Under the pieces are notes generated by a model. That model was not told the DNA's origin. It made no database searches and saw only the letters and a program-made list of their open reading frames with translations. The position numbers and the translations under genes are program-made. A stretch of DNA of 64,000 nt from Lysobacter sp. yr284 (lineage in GTDB: Bacteria; Pseudomonadota; Gammaproteobacteria; Xanthomonadales; Xanthomonadaceae). Positions 28,402-40,390 of the stretch are shown in pieces. The stretch covers positions 992,001 through 1,056,000 of the forward strand of contig NZ_FNPT01000001.1 of the NCBI RefSeq assembly GCF_900107375.1, written 5' to 3'. Every line of letters begins with the position of its first letter. Position 1 is the stretch's first letter.

Positions 28402-29037
28402 ATGAAAATCGTCGAAGTCCGCCACCCGCTCGTCCAACACAAGCTCGGCCTGATGCGCCGCGCCGACAACAGCACCAAGTCCTTCCGCGAACTGGCCTCG
28501 GAAGTGGCCACCCTGCTCACCTACGAGGCCACCGCGGACCTGGAGACCGAGGAAGCCGTGGTCGAGGGCTGGGCCGGGCCGGTGACCACGCGCAGGATCA
28601 AGGGCGCCAAGGTCACCCTGGTGCCGATCCTGCGCGCCGGCCTGGGCATGCTGCCGGGCGTGCTGGAACTGATCCCGGCGGCCAAGGTCGGCGTGGTCGG
28701 CCTGCAGCGCGACGAAGAGACCCTGCAGCCGGTCGGTTACTACGAAAAGCTCAGCGGCCGCATGGACGAGCGCACCGCGCTGATCCTCGACCCGATGCTG
28801 GCCACCGGCGGCAGCCTGATCGCCACCATCGACCTGCTCAAGAACGCCGGCTGCAAGCGGATCAAGGGGCTGTTCCTGGTCGCCGCGCCGGAGGGCCTGA
28901 AGGCGCTGGAGGCCAAGCACCCGGACGTGGAGGTGTTCACCGCCTCGGTCGACGAACGCCTCAACGAAGTCGGCTACATCCTGCCGGGGCTGGGCGACGC
29001 GGGCGACAAGATCTTCGGGACCAAGCACTACACCTGA
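28402..29037 (+). CDS. upp: Uracil phosphoribosyltransferase
   Basis: 211 aa, the full family length. The PRPP-binding loop [10 protein letters not shown] is intact near 130-139. Family motifs [14 protein letters not shown] at the start, [10 protein letters not shown] and [16 protein letters not shown] at the end are clear. It converts uracil and PRPP to UMP in pyrimidine salvage. The ATG at 28402 is followed directly by the conserved sequence; the open frame upstream is a shadow. Confidence 0.96.
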   Translation: MKIVEVRHPLVQHKLGLMRRADNSTKSFRELASEVATLLTYEATADLETEEAVVEGWAGPVTTRRIKGAKVTLVPILRAGLGMLPGVLELIPAAKVGVVGLQRDEETLQPVGYYEKLSGRMDERTALILDPMLATGGSLIATIDLLKNAGCKRIKGLFLVAAPEGLKALEAKHPDVEVFTASVDERLNEVGYILPGLGDAGDKIFGTKHYT

Positions 29038-29133
29038 GCGCGGCGCTCGCTCCCGCAGGAGCGGTCCGCGCAAGGCCGAGCCGCATCGGACACCGCGGCT
29101 TTCGCCATTCCCGCCGCGAACCCGCGGCCGCCG

Positions 29134-29223
29134 CCTGTAGGAGCGGCGCAAGCCGCGACCGCGGGATTGCAGCTTGCCTCGTATGCGCAGTGTCGCGGTC
29201 GCGGCTCGCGCCGCTCCTACAGG
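29134..29223. repeat. REP-like inverted pair 6
   Basis: Left arm GTAGGAGCGGCGCAAGCCGC and right arm GTCGCGGTCGCGGCTCGCGC then CGCTCCTAC, in the same orientation as pairs 1 and 5. It lies in the convergent gap after upp. Confidence 0.85.
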
Positions 29224-29262
29224 GGGCGATCGGTCCAGCGCGGGAGGGCGAGGCAAAAATCG

Positions 29263-29296
29263 AAATGGGTTCCGACTTTCGCCGGAACCCATTTTC
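29263..29296. terminator. Bidirectional intrinsic terminator
   Basis: AAATGGGTTCCG-ACTTTCGC-CGGAACCCATTT, a perfect 12-bp stem. A-rich sequence (CAAAAATCG) lies to the left and TTTTCC to the right, so it can end both upp (plus) and the TMEM43-like operon (minus). Confidence 0.8.
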
Positions 29297-29332
29297 CTAA
29301 GCGCTGCATCGGTTCGCTTGCGCCCTGCCCGC

Positions 29333-30099
29333 CTACGCCGCGCGCCTGCGCCGCCCGCGCAACCACATCAACGCCGCCACCGCCGCGACGACGCCCGCCA
29401 CCAGCCACGCCCACGACCAGCGCTGGTCCTGCGGCAATTCGCCCAGCACCGTCGCGCTCGGCCGCGCCGGCGCGGCGTTGAGCGCGGCCGCGGCCGCCTC
29501 GGGCTTGAGCTGCCATGCGCCCTCGCGCAGTTCCAGCTTGCCTTCCAGCGCCGGCAGGCGCAGTTCGCGCCAGCTCACGCGCAGGTCGCCGATCTGCGGC
29601 GCCAGCGGATTCTCGGAACTGCCCAGGCCGTCGCCCTCGGGCTGGAACGTCGCCGCCAGGTTCGCCGGCAGGCGGCTGAAATTCGGCCGGAACACGCTCC
29701 ATTCGCCCAGCGCGCGCAGCACTTCGCTGTCGAGCGGCTTGCCGTCCAGGGTCGCCGACTCCGACCACCAGCGCTTGTTCTCCAGCGGCAGGCGGGTCGG
29801 ATTGACGTGGCCCGGCGCGAACTGCGAGGAATCGATCGGCGCCGAATTCCAGATCCGTTCGTAGCCGCCCTGCTCCGCGGCCGGGTCGGCGGTGCGCCGC
29901 CATTGGTACATCTCCACCCGCCGGTCCAGGCCGAACTGGCGGGTCAGCACGCCGAAATCGCGGTCGCGCAGGTCCTTGCCGGCGACCGGCTCGCCGATCG
30001 GCTCGCCGCTGTCCTCGTCCTGCGCCGCGGCCGGCAGCGCCGCGCAGCCCATCGCCGCGAGCGCGAATGCGAACAACGCGCGCGCCGCGACGCGACCAA

Positions 30100-30103
<4 letters not shown>
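29333..30103 (-). CDS. TMEM43 family membrane protein (short form)
   Basis: 256 aa. After an N-terminal signal-like helix (about 5-27) comes a TMEM43 core: [20 protein letters not shown], then [15 protein letters not shown] and [12 protein letters not shown]-terminal helix near 225-247 ([16 protein letters not shown]) ends in RGRRRRAA. Typical bacterial and human TMEM43 proteins are longer (about 400 aa) with a separate N-terminal region and several C-terminal helices. This looks like a reduced version, with family assignment from the motifs. It is coupled by ATGA to the upstream MBL-fold gene. Confidence 0.75.
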
Positions 30104-30990
<887 letters not shown>

Positions 30991-31160
30991 GGCTGCATCG
31001 CCCTCGCGGGCGTCGGCTGAGTGTGGGCTCGATTTTAGGCGGCGCGGCGTTAAGCGGGAAGAGAATCGGGTGCGGAAGGCCGCCGAGCCAGGGAATCCGG
31101 GAAAAACGGAACGAGAGTGAACGCGATCGCGCGCCGGTCCCTATCCCCGGTTGCGCTGCC

Positions 31161-31748
31161 TCACTGCGGCGTCGCCGCCGTGGCGAAGTGGAAGATGAAC
31201 TCGCCGTCGCGCGGATCGGCCGCGACCACCTTCACCGGCGCCAGCGCGCGCTCGGCGACCAAAGTCGCGGTGCCGCTCGCCGACAGCTTGCTGATCAGCC
31301 CGCCGGAGCGGCCGCTGATCTTCACCAGCATTTCCTGGCCCGGCACCAGGGTGACCCGGCCCATCGACGGATCGCTGGTGCGCGGCGTGGCGATGCGGCT
31401 GTCCTCGGCGTCGTTGTAGTCGCGCGCGGGCAGCTCGAACAGGTCCTGGCCGCCGGCGCTGACGTCGAAGGTCCACGAGGTGCTGCCGCTGGTGCCGTCG
31501 TTGACGACTTCGATCTTCTCCAGCGTCAGCACCACCGAGTAGCGCGACGGCGCCTTGGGTTCGGCCGGCTTGACCTCCGGCGCCGGCGTGGCCGGCGCGG
31601 CGACGGCGACGGCCGGCTTCTTCTCCTTGAGCCCGCCGATTTCGCGCACGTTGTTGATCAGCGTGGTCAGGGTCACGAGGAAGGCGACCATCGCCACCGA
31701 AATCGTCGGCAGCCGGGTGTACCAGCGCTTGTCGTTGTCGTCGCTCAC
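31161..31748 (-). CDS. Single-pass membrane protein, unknown
   Basis: 195 aa. One membrane helix near residues 15-36 (ISVAMVAFLVTLTTLINNV) follows a short charged N-terminus. An Ala/Pro linker (about 45-70) comes next, then a beta-rich domain (YSVVLTLEKIEVVNDGTSGS) probably in the periplasm. The start codon is GTG at 31748. No family was recognised. It stands alone between the MBL-fold and ggt genes. Confidence 0.6.
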   Translation of the reverse strand: MSDDNDKRWYTRLPTISVAMVAFLVTLTTLINNVREIGGLKEKKPAVAVAAPATPAPEVKPAEPKAPSRYSVVLTLEKIEVVNDGTSGSTSWTFDVSAGGQDLFELPARDYNDAEDSRIATPRTSDPSMGRVTLVPGQEMLVKISGRSGGLISKLSASGTATLVAERALAPVKVVAADPRDGEFIFHFATAATPQ

Positions 31749-31905
31749 TGCCGTGGTCCCCTGTGCGGCCGCGTCCGGGTGCGGCCCATGCGGCGCAATC
31801 TACCTTGCGAAGGCAGAATCGGGAATGAGGGGAACCCGGCGGAACGAAGGCCACGGCCGCAGCCGCGAGGCGCCGCGCCCCCTCATCGCTTTCATCGCCT
31901 GCCGG

Positions 31906-33657
31906 TCAGGGCGTCAGCAGCACATCCGCCTGCCCCACCGGGTTGCGCGGATCGGTGCCGCCGGACAGGGTGCCGGCGGCCTTGTCCCACATCACCGTCT
32001 GCAGGTTGCCCCAGGTCGATTCGCCGGCGTTGACCTTGTGTCCCATCGCCTGCAGCTTGGCCACGGTGTCGGCGTCGAGCGCGCCGGCCTCGGCGGAAAT
32101 GACGTCCGGCATCCACTGGTGGTGGATGCGCGGCTGCGCGGCCACCTGCTGCGGCGCCAGGCCGGCATCGTAAGCCAGCACCGCCAGCAGCACCTGGGTG
32201 ATGATGCGGCTGCCTCCGGGCGCGCCGAGCGCGATCACCTTGTCCTTGGACTCCATGAAGCTCGGCGTCATCGAGCTGAGCATGCGCTTGCCCGGCTCCG
32301 GCGCGTTGGCGGCGAAGCCCATCACGCCGAAGGCGTTGGGCGTGCCCGGGCGCAGGGCGAAGTCGTCCATCTCGTTGTTGAGCAGCACGCCGGTGCCCGG
32401 CGCGACCATGCCCGAGCCGTACAGCAGGTTCACCGTCTGGGTCGCCGACACGCGGTTGCCCTGCGCGTCGATGATCGAGAAATGGGTGGTCTCGTCGTCT
32501 TCCAGCGGCGCCGGCTGGCCCGGCAGCAGGTCGCTGGGCGTGGCCTTGTCCGGATGGATGGTCGCGCGCAGGCCCGCGGCGTAGTCGGCGCTGGTCAGGC
32601 GCCGCAGCGGGATCTTCACGAAATCCGGATCGCCGAGGTAGATGGTGCGGTCGCGGTAGGCGCGACGCATGGCCTCGGCGAGGATGTGGGTGCGGTGCGC
32701 CGGGTCGAGCTTGGCCAGGTCCCAGCCTTCGAGCATCTGCAGGATTTCGGCGAACGCGACCCCGCCCGACGACGGCGGCGGCGCGGTGACGATGTCCCAG
32801 CCGCGGTACTTCAATCGCAGCGGTTCGCGCTCGACTACCTTGTAGCCGGACAGTTCCTCCGGCGTCCACTGCCCGCCCTCTTCCTTGACCGCGGCCAGCA
32901 GCTTGGCGCCGACGTCGCCGCGATAGAAGCCGTCGAAACCCTTGGCCGCGAGCAGCTCCAGGGTGCGCGCCAGGTCGGGCTGCTTGAGGATCTCGCCGGC
33001 CTTGGGCGGGTTGCCGTCGGCGAGGAACACCTCGCGGGTGCCGCGGTAGCGCTCCATCACCTCGCGCCGGCTGCCGTAGCCCTTCTCCAGGCGCGGATAC
33101 ACCTGGAAGCCTTCGCGGGCGATGCGGATCGCCGGCGCCAGCGAGGTCTTCAGCGGCAACTTGCCGTACTTCTGCGCCAGGTGCGCCAGCGCCGCCGGCA
33201 GGCCGGGAATGCCGGCCGACCACGGGCCGTTGGTGGCGCGGTCGCGGTTGAGTTCGCCCTTGTCGTCGAGATACGCCGCCGGGGTGGCCGCGGCCGGCGC
33301 GGTCTCGCGCGCGTCGAGGAACACGTCGCGGCCGGTCTTGGCGTCGTGCAGCAGGAAGAAGCCGCCGCCGCCGATGCCGGAGCTGATCGGCTCGACCACC
33401 GACAAGGCCGCCGACACCGCGATCGCGGCGTCGAAGGCGTTGCCGCCCTGGCGCACGATCTCCAGGCCCGCCTGGGTCGACAGCGAATGCGCGCTGGCGA
33501 TGGCGGTGCCCGGCGGATGCGCGGCGGCGGTCTTGGCGGCCGCCGGCTTCATGCCCTTGGCCGGGGCCTCGCAGTACGCGGGCGCGGCGATCAGCAGCAA
33601 CGCGGCCAGCAACCACGGGGACATCAGACCGGCTCGCGGCCGCAGCGCCTTGCGCAT
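31906..33657 (-). CDS. ggt: Gamma-glutamyltransferase
   Basis: 583 aa, made as a proenzyme with a signal peptide (hydrophobic SPWLLAALLLIAAPAYC). The autocleavage site and nucleophile are clear: Thr390 in DDETTHFSIIDAQGN. The second glycine pocket appears as GAPGGSRIITQ, and the substrate Arg segment as LDARETAP near 115. The periplasmic enzyme transfers the gamma-glutamyl group of glutathione to water or amino acids. The start is the ATG at 33657. The ferredoxin gene ends 5 bases upstream, so the two may share a transcript. Confidence 0.94.
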   Translation of the reverse strand: MRKALRPRAGLMSPWLLAALLLIAAPAYCEAPAKGMKPAAAKTAAAHPPGTAIASAHSLSTQAGLEIVRQGGNAFDAAIAVSAALSVVEPISSGIGGGGFFLLHDAKTGRDVFLDARETAPAAATPAAYLDDKGELNRDRATNGPWSAGIPGLPAALAHLAQKYGKLPLKTSLAPAIRIAREGFQVYPRLEKGYGSRREVMERYRGTREVFLADGNPPKAGEILKQPDLARTLELLAAKGFDGFYRGDVGAKLLAAVKEEGGQWTPEELSGYKVVEREPLRLKYRGWDIVTAPPPSSGGVAFAEILQMLEGWDLAKLDPAHRTHILAEAMRRAYRDRTIYLGDPDFVKIPLRRLTSADYAAGLRATIHPDKATPSDLLPGQPAPLEDDETTHFSIIDAQGNRVSATQTVNLLYGSGMVAPGTGVLLNNEMDDFALRPGTPNAFGVMGFAANAPEPGKRMLSSMTPSFMESKDKVIALGAPGGSRIITQVLLAVLAYDAGLAPQQVAAQPRIHHQWMPDVISAEAGALDADTVAKLQAMGHKVNAGESTWGNLQTVMWDKAAGTLSGGTDPRNPVGQADVLLTP

Positions 33658-33662
33658 CGGGT

Positions 33663-33911
33663 TCACTCCTGTTGTAGGCGGCGCAGCTTGTCGAGCAACT
33701 GCGTTTCGGATTCGACGAATTCGGGATCTTTGTCGATGCACTCCACCGGGCACACCATCACGCACTGCGGCTCGTCGTAGTGGCCGACGCATTCGGTGCA
33801 GCGCGCCGGATCGATGACATAGATGGTTTCGCCCTGGGCGATGGCCTGGTTCGGGCAGGCCGGCTCGCAGACGTCGCAGTTGACGCAGAGCTCGTTGATC
33901 TTCAGCGACAT
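33663..33911 (-). CDS. YfhL-type 2[4Fe-4S] ferredoxin
   Basis: 82 aa. Two cysteine clusters are visible: CVNCDVCEPACPNQ at the N-terminus and CTECVGHYDEPQCVMVCPVE in the middle. The six-to-eight residue insert between the second and third Cys of the second cluster is typical of the YfhL/Allochromatium type. It is a cytosolic electron carrier, and its clusters usually have very low potentials. Gene neighbours (coaD, rsmD, ftsY, mutY) are the conserved Xanthomonadaceae set. Confidence 0.9.
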   Translation of the reverse strand: MSLKINELCVNCDVCEPACPNQAIAQGETIYVIDPARCTECVGHYDEPQCVMVCPVECIDKDPEFVESETQLLDKLRRLQQE

Positions 33912-34106
33912 GGCGTTCCGGGGGCGCCGGCGCTGTCGCGCGATTCGCGCTGCCGGCTCAGCGGCCAGTTTAGGCGCCCGCCGCCCCGGGGCATAGCCGC
34001 GCGCCGGGACGCAGCGTGCCGCGACGGGCGAATCCGGGCGCTGGCGCGGGCTTTCGCAAGGAAGCCGTGGCCAGCGACGGCCCAGGCCGCGCGGGCGCTT
34101 CGCGCG

Positions 34107-34289
34107 ATTCGGGCCGCGCGCCAGGCGCCTTGGGCACCGCAAGACGATCCGGGCCGCGCGGGGCGGCTGCGTGCGTCGCGCAAGCGTCCGGGCCGTGCAG
34201 AACGGCCCGGCTGCCCTGAAACGACTCGGGCCGCGCAAGGCGGCCCGGGTTCTCCTAAACGATTCGGGCCGCGCAAGGCGGCCCGAATC
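34107..34289. repeat. Tandem hairpin repeats, GATTCGGGCCGCGCAAGGCG type
   Basis: The motif (A/G)CGATTCGGGCCGCGC recurs at about 34108, 34144, 34223 and 34259. Three copies are complete hairpins: CCGGGCCGT...ACGGCCCGG (34188-34210), CTCGGGCCGC-GCAAG-GCGGCCCGGG (about 34225-34248) and GATTCGGGCCGC-GCAAG-GCGGCCCGAATC (34261-34289, perfect 12 bp). The block fills the 420-base gap between the ferredoxin and lipoprotein genes; no gene is seen there. Confidence 0.7.
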
Positions 34290-34331
34290 GGCAAACCGGT
34301 CGCTCGCCGCAACGGCGGCGGTGCGGGCGGC

Positions 34332-34826
34332 TTACTTCGCTTCGACGAAGGTGTAGTTCACGCCGGCCGGGGTCACCGCGGCCTTGACCCGCTCGCTGTC
34401 GGCGGCGTCGCCGACGAAGATGAACTTCACGCCCTTCATGGTGTTCGGGTCGACCTTCTCGAACGAGGCCACGGCGAGGTCGGCCGACTTGGCCGAACTC
34501 GGCGAGCCGAACGCCACCAGGTTGCCTTCCAGCACGCCGCGGCTCATGTCGGCCTGGGCCTTTTCCAGCATGCGGTCGTAGTCGCCCTGAAAGGTCGGCG
34601 CGTCCGGCGCCGGCAAGGTGTAGACGTAGGTGCTGCCGGTCACGCCGTCGAGATTGCGCTTGATCACGTCGGTCAGGTACGCGCTCCAGGCGTTCTCGTC
34701 GCTGGTCTTGGGCGCCGACAGCGGCGCGGCCTGCGCGGCGACCTCCTTCTTCTCCTCTTTCTGGCAGGCGGCGAGCAACGGCAGCGCCAGGCAGGCGATC
34801 AACAGCAGACGGGAGGAAGTTTTCAT
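34332..34826 (-). CDS. Lipoprotein, unknown function
   Basis: 164 aa. Lipoprotein signal: MKTSSRLLLIACLALPLLAA followed by Cys21. The mature N-terminus is Lys/Glu-rich (QKEEKKEVAAQ), then a globular domain with NLDGVTGSTYVYTLPAP and MKGVKFIFVGDAADSERV. No family name recognised. The ATG at 34826 has GGGAGGAAG upstream. It follows coaD on the same strand with a 68-base gap. Confidence 0.72.
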   Translation of the reverse strand: MKTSSRLLLIACLALPLLAACQKEEKKEVAAQAAPLSAPKTSDENAWSAYLTDVIKRNLDGVTGSTYVYTLPAPDAPTFQGDYDRMLEKAQADMSRGVLEGNLVAFGSPSSAKSADLAVASFEKVDPNTMKGVKFIFVGDAADSERVKAAVTPAGVNYTFVEAK

Positions 34827-34894
34827 CGGTAGGCCCCTTGGGTATCGGTTCGGTGTGGCTTGGGTGGAATAGGAATACGCGACGCGGCGGCGGC

Positions 34895-36238
<1,344 letters not shown>

Positions 36239-36307
36239 TCATCGGGGGCGGAGGGGGGCCGGTGCTAGCATGTGCGGATTCTCGCGCATGCCCCCATCTT
36301 CCGTCTC

Positions 36308-37852
36308 ATGCTCAGTTTTTTCCGCCGCAAGAAGCCCGACGCCGGCAAGCCGTCCGAGCGCGAATACAGCATCGAGGAACTGGCCGCCGCCATTCCCGGC
36401 GCGCAGCCGCAGGCGCCGGCCGATCCGGCCCAGGCCGGCGAAGCCGAGCCAGCGGCGCAACCCGCGCAAGCCGCCCCGGCTGCGCAGGACGACGCCCGGC
36501 CCGCCGCGCCGCCGGCGGTCGAAGCCGCGCCGGCCGAAGCCGCTGCGGCCGAAGCCGCTGCGGCCGAGGTCGCGCCGGCCGCGGTTCGGCCGGCGGACGT
36601 CCAGCCGGACGAAGCGCGAGCCGCGCAAGCCGCGCCTGCGCCGCCCGCACCACCGCCCACCGCGACCCCGCCTGCGCCCGCGCCTATCAACGCGCCTGCC
36701 GCGAGCGCGCCGGCTGCGGTCGCCCTCGCGCCGGCCGCACCGGCCCCGGCAGAACCGCCGAAGCCGGCGCCGAGCGCGCCCGCAGTCGCGGCGCCCGCCC
36801 CGGCCGCACCGCCGCACGCCGCGCCGGCCGCGACCGCTGCGGTCGCAACCGCGCCGGCCGCGCCCGCCCCGGTGCCGGCCGCGCCGGCCGAAACCGCCCC
36901 GATCGAGTACGTCGACAAGCCCGCCGCCCCCGCCGGCAAGAGCGGCTGGCGCGAGCGCCTGCGCAACAGCACCTTCGCCCGCAGCTTCGGCGGCCTGTTC
37001 TCGCGCAACCCGCGCCTGGACGACGACCTGCTCGACGAGATCGAGACCGCGCTGATCACCGCCGACGTCGGCGTCACCGCCACCACCGCGCTGGTCGAGA
37101 ACCTGCGCAAGCGGATGAAGTCGCGCGAGTTCGCCGACGCCAACGCGCTGCTGTCGGCGCTGCGCGCCGACCTCATCGGCATGCTGCAGCCGGTGGCCAG
37201 GCCGCTGGCGATCGACACCGCCGCCAAGCCCTTCGTGATCCTCACCGTCGGCGTCAACGGCGTCGGCAAGACCACCACCATCGGCAAGCTGGCCAAGCGC
37301 TTCCGCGACGAAAACCGGCCGCTGATGCTGGCCGCCGGCGACACCTTCCGCGCCGCCGCGGTCGCCCAGCTGCAGGCCTGGGGCGAACGCAACGGCGTGC
37401 CGGTGGTGGCGCAGGGCCAGAACGCCGACGCCGCCTCGGTCGCCTTCGATGCGCTGGCCGCGGCCAAGGCGCGCGGCACCCAGGTGCTGATCGCCGACAC
37501 CGCCGGCCGCCTGCACACCCAGCAAGGCCTGATGGCCGAGCTGGGCAAGATCCGCCGAGTGCTGGCCAAGGTCGATGCGACCGCGCCCCACGAAGTGCTG
37601 ATGGTCATCGACGGCACCACCGGCCAGAACGCGCTGTCGCAGCTGCGCCAGTTCCACGCCGCGGTCGGCGTCACCGGGCTGGTGGTGACCAAGCTCGACG
37701 GCACCGCCAAGGGCGGCGTGGTGTTCGCGCTGGCGCGCGAGTTCGGCATTCCGATCCGCTTCGCCGGCATCGGCGAGCGTCCGGAAGACTTGCGCGTGTT
37801 CGACGCCGAAGCCTTCGTCGACGCCCTGCTGCCCGAAGCGCTGGGCGGCTGA
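36308..37852 (+). CDS. ftsY: Signal recognition particle receptor FtsY
   Basis: 514 aa. The C-terminal NG domain is intact: GVNGVGKTTTIGKLAKRF (G1), DTFRAAAVAQLQAW, DTAGRLHTQQGLM (G3) and TKLDGTAKGG (G4). The N-terminal A region of about 200 residues is an extreme Ala/Pro/Glu low-complexity tract, longer than in most FtsY proteins. FtsY docks SRP-ribosome complexes at the membrane. I use the ATG at 36308 (MLSFFRRKKPDAG); an upstream ATG at 36272 is open but poorly placed. Confidence 0.95.
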   Translation: MLSFFRRKKPDAGKPSEREYSIEELAAAIPGAQPQAPADPAQAGEAEPAAQPAQAAPAAQDDARPAAPPAVEAAPAEAAAAEAAAAEVAPAAVRPADVQPDEARAAQAAPAPPAPPPTATPPAPAPINAPAASAPAAVALAPAAPAPAEPPKPAPSAPAVAAPAPAAPPHAAPAATAAVATAPAAPAPVPAAPAETAPIEYVDKPAAPAGKSGWRERLRNSTFARSFGGLFSRNPRLDDDLLDEIETALITADVGVTATTALVENLRKRMKSREFADANALLSALRADLIGMLQPVARPLAIDTAAKPFVILTVGVNGVGKTTTIGKLAKRFRDENRPLMLAAGDTFRAAAVAQLQAWGERNGVPVVAQGQNADAASVAFDALAAAKARGTQVLIADTAGRLHTQQGLMAELGKIRRVLAKVDATAPHEVLMVIDGTTGQNALSQLRQFHAAVGVTGLVVTKLDGTAKGGVVFALAREFGIPIRFAGIGERPEDLRVFDAEAFVDALLPEALGG

Positions 37853-37862
37853 GGCGCCGCGC

Positions 37863-39164
37863 ATGGCCGCCGCCGGAACGACGGCGCCGCCACGCCGCTC
37901 GCGCAAGCGGCTCTGGATCGCCCTGGCGCTGCTGCTGGCCGCGCTGATCGGCCTGCGCTGGGTCTCGCGGCCCAGCCAGGTCGGCTGGATCGTGCTGAGC
38001 CAGACCGGCCGCGCGCTCGGCCTGGAGATCAGCGCCAGCGGCGCCAGCGAGTACCGCCTGCGCGGCACGCCGATGCTGGAAGTGCGCGACCTGGTCGCGC
38101 GCGTTCCCGGCAGCGACACGCCGCTGCTGCGCGCCGGCCGGGTCTACCTGGCGGTGCCGTGGACGACGATCCGCGCCGCCGGCGCCTCGCTCGACGTCGA
38201 GCGGGTCGAACTCGACGCGCCGCAACTGGACCTCGGCGAACTCCAGCGCTGGCTGGCCTCGCGCCCGGCCTCGACCGAACCGCTGAAGCTGCCGCGCCTG
38301 AGCCGCGGCGCGCGCGTTCGCGACGGCCGCGTCGCCGGCGAGGGCTGGTCGGTGCAAGCCATCGGCGTGGAATTCGCCGAGCTCGATCCGGACAAACCCG
38401 TGCGCGGGCGCCTGCGCGGCCGCGCGCTCGCCGACGGCGTCGAGGTGCCGTTCGATCTCTACGCGACCCTGCAGCGCCCGGCCGCCGCGCGCGGCCTCGG
38501 CCTGGCCGGCGCGGTCGCGGTGCAGGCCAAGGACTGGCGATTGCCGATGCGCGTGCGCGCCGGCGCGCGCCTGCACGCCGGCGACGACGGCCTCGGCCTG
38601 GACGCGCTGCGGCTCGGCGCGAACGCGCGCTATCGCGCCGGCAGCGGCGCCGACGCCACCGCCCTGGCGTTCGCGTTCGGCGTGGCCGGGCCGCTGCGCT
38701 ATCGCGACGGCGACCTCAGCCTGGCGCCGATGGGCGCCGCGCTGCGCGCCGCCGCCGACAGCGCCGTGCCCAACCTCGACGCCGGCGGCCGCTTCGGCTT
38801 CGGCCAGGCCTTGCATCTGCACTGGCGCGGCCGCATCCAGGCCTGGCCGCAGGCCTGGCCCGCGCTGCCGCCGCCGCTGGGGCAATCGGCCGCGCCGCTG
38901 TCGTTCCAGCTCGATTACGACGGCAAGGCCGACTTCTCCGACAGCGCCGAGCTGCGCACCCAGCGCGAGCAGACCGTATTCGAGGGCCGCTTCCGCCTGC
39001 CGCAGGTGCTGGCCTGGATCGATGCCAAGGACGGCCCGCCGCTGCCGCCGCTGGCCGGCCGCCTGAGCACGCCGAAGATCGAGATCTCCGGCGCCACCCT
39101 GGAAGGCGTGGAGGTGCAGATCGAAGACGATCCGCCCGCCGCCGCGCCCGCGCCGGCCTCCTGA
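37863..39164 (+). CDS. AsmA-like envelope protein
   Basis: 433 aa. A basic N-terminus and one membrane helix (about 16-33, RLWIALALLLAALIGL) precede a long beta-repetitive periplasmic region. Phrases such as LLRAGRVYLAVPWTTI and SLDVERVELDAPQLDLGEL resemble AsmA/DUF748-type proteins. Such proteins are linked to envelope or lipid homeostasis. It lies between ftsY (10 bases) and mutY (13 bases), so an ftsY-asmA-like-mutY operon is likely. Family assignment is by general pattern. Confidence 0.65.
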   Translation: MAAAGTTAPPRRSRKRLWIALALLLAALIGLRWVSRPSQVGWIVLSQTGRALGLEISASGASEYRLRGTPMLEVRDLVARVPGSDTPLLRAGRVYLAVPWTTIRAAGASLDVERVELDAPQLDLGELQRWLASRPASTEPLKLPRLSRGARVRDGRVAGEGWSVQAIGVEFAELDPDKPVRGRLRGRALADGVEVPFDLYATLQRPAAARGLGLAGAVAVQAKDWRLPMRVRAGARLHAGDDGLGLDALRLGANARYRAGSGADATALAFAFGVAGPLRYRDGDLSLAPMGAALRAAADSAVPNLDAGGRFGFGQALHLHWRGRIQAWPQAWPALPPPLGQSAAPLSFQLDYDGKADFSDSAELRTQREQTVFEGRFRLPQVLAWIDAKDGPPLPPLAGRLSTPKIEISGATLEGVEVQIEDDPPAAAPAPAS

Positions 39165-39177
39165 CACCGCAGCCGCA

Positions 39178-40311
39178 ATGAACGCCCGTAGCCAAAGCGC
39201 CAACGCCCCCGCCCGCTCCCGCCGCAAGCCCGCGACCGCGGCCGCCGCAACCGCGCCGGCCGCCGCCGGCGACGACGCCTTCGCCGCGCGCCTGCTGGCC
39301 TGGTTCGACGTCAGCGGCCGCCACGACCTGCCCTGGCAGCATCCGCGCTCGCCGTACCGGGTGTGGCTGTCGGAAATCATGCTGCAGCAGACCCAAGTCA
39401 AGACCGCCGCGCCCTACTTCGAGCGCTTCGTCGCCCGCCTGCCCGACCTGCCCGCGCTGGCCGCGGCCGAACAGGACACCGTGCTCGGCCTGTGGTCGGG
39501 GTTGGGCTACTACGCCCGCGCCCGCAACCTGCACGCCGCCGCCAAACTGTGCGTGGAGCGCCACGGCGGCGAACTGCCGCGCGAGCTCGACGCGCTGACC
39601 GCGCTGCCCGGCATCGGCCGCAGCACCGCCGCGGCGATCGCCTCGCAGGCCTGGGGCGACCGCCACGCCATCCTCGACGGCAACGTCAAGCGCGTGCTCG
39701 CGCGCTACCACGGCATCGACGGTTTTCCCGGCCTGCCGGCCGTGGAAAAGCAGCTGTGGGCGCTGGCCGAATCGCACCTGCCGACGGCGCGCATGACCGA
39801 CTACACCCAGGCGCAGATGGACCTGGGCGCGACCCTGTGCACGCGCGCCGATCCGGCCTGCATCCTGTGCCCGCTGCAAGCCGATTGCCGCGCCCGCATC
39901 GAAGGCCGCACCGCCGAACTGCCGGTGCCCAAGCCAGGCAAGGCGGTGCCGCAGCGGCATGCGCAGGTGCTGTGGCTGCTCGACCGCAGCGGCCGCGTGC
40001 TGCTGCAACGGCGCCCGCCGACCGGCATCTGGGCCGCGCTGTGGACGCTGCCGCAGCACGACGACGAGGAACAGGCCGAGCGCTGGTTCGAAACCCACCT
40101 CGACGGCGAATACGCCGACGGCGAAGCGCTGGCGCCGATCGCCCACGCCTTCAGCCACTACAAGCTGGAACTGCAGCCGCGGCGCTGGCGCGCGGTCGCC
40201 TTGCGCGCGCGGGTCGGCGACAATGACGGCCTGCGCTGGTTCGCGCGCGAGGAACTGGCCGCGCTCGGCATCCCCGCGCCGATCCGCAAGCTGATCGAAG
40301 CGGCGGGCTGA
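39178..40311 (+). CDS. mutY: A/G-specific adenine DNA glycosylase
   Basis: 377 aa. The HhH-GPD core is present: [20 protein letters not shown] with the catalytic Glu, then [19 protein letters not shown] with the catalytic Asp following. The [4Fe-4S] ligands are spaced C-x6-C-x2-C-x5-C in [19 protein letters not shown]-terminal NUDIX-like 8-oxoG recognition domain ([20 protein letters not shown]) ends at the stop. It removes adenine mispaired with 8-oxoguanine. yggX, an oxidative-stress iron gene, follows, as in many Gammaproteobacteria. Confidence 0.95.
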   Translation: MNARSQSANAPARSRRKPATAAAATAPAAAGDDAFAARLLAWFDVSGRHDLPWQHPRSPYRVWLSEIMLQQTQVKTAAPYFERFVARLPDLPALAAAEQDTVLGLWSGLGYYARARNLHAAAKLCVERHGGELPRELDALTALPGIGRSTAAAIASQAWGDRHAILDGNVKRVLARYHGIDGFPGLPAVEKQLWALAESHLPTARMTDYTQAQMDLGATLCTRADPACILCPLQADCRARIEGRTAELPVPKPGKAVPQRHAQVLWLLDRSGRVLLQRRPPTGIWAALWTLPQHDDEEQAERWFETHLDGEYADGEALAPIAHAFSHYKLELQPRRWRAVALRARVGDNDGLRWFAREELAALGIPAPIRKLIEAAG

Positions 40312-40390
40312 GCGCGGCGGGTCGCATCCCCGCCCGCTGCCGCCTCGCCGTTTCGTACCGTCCCCCTTCGCCGCCACCCCAGGATTGCCG

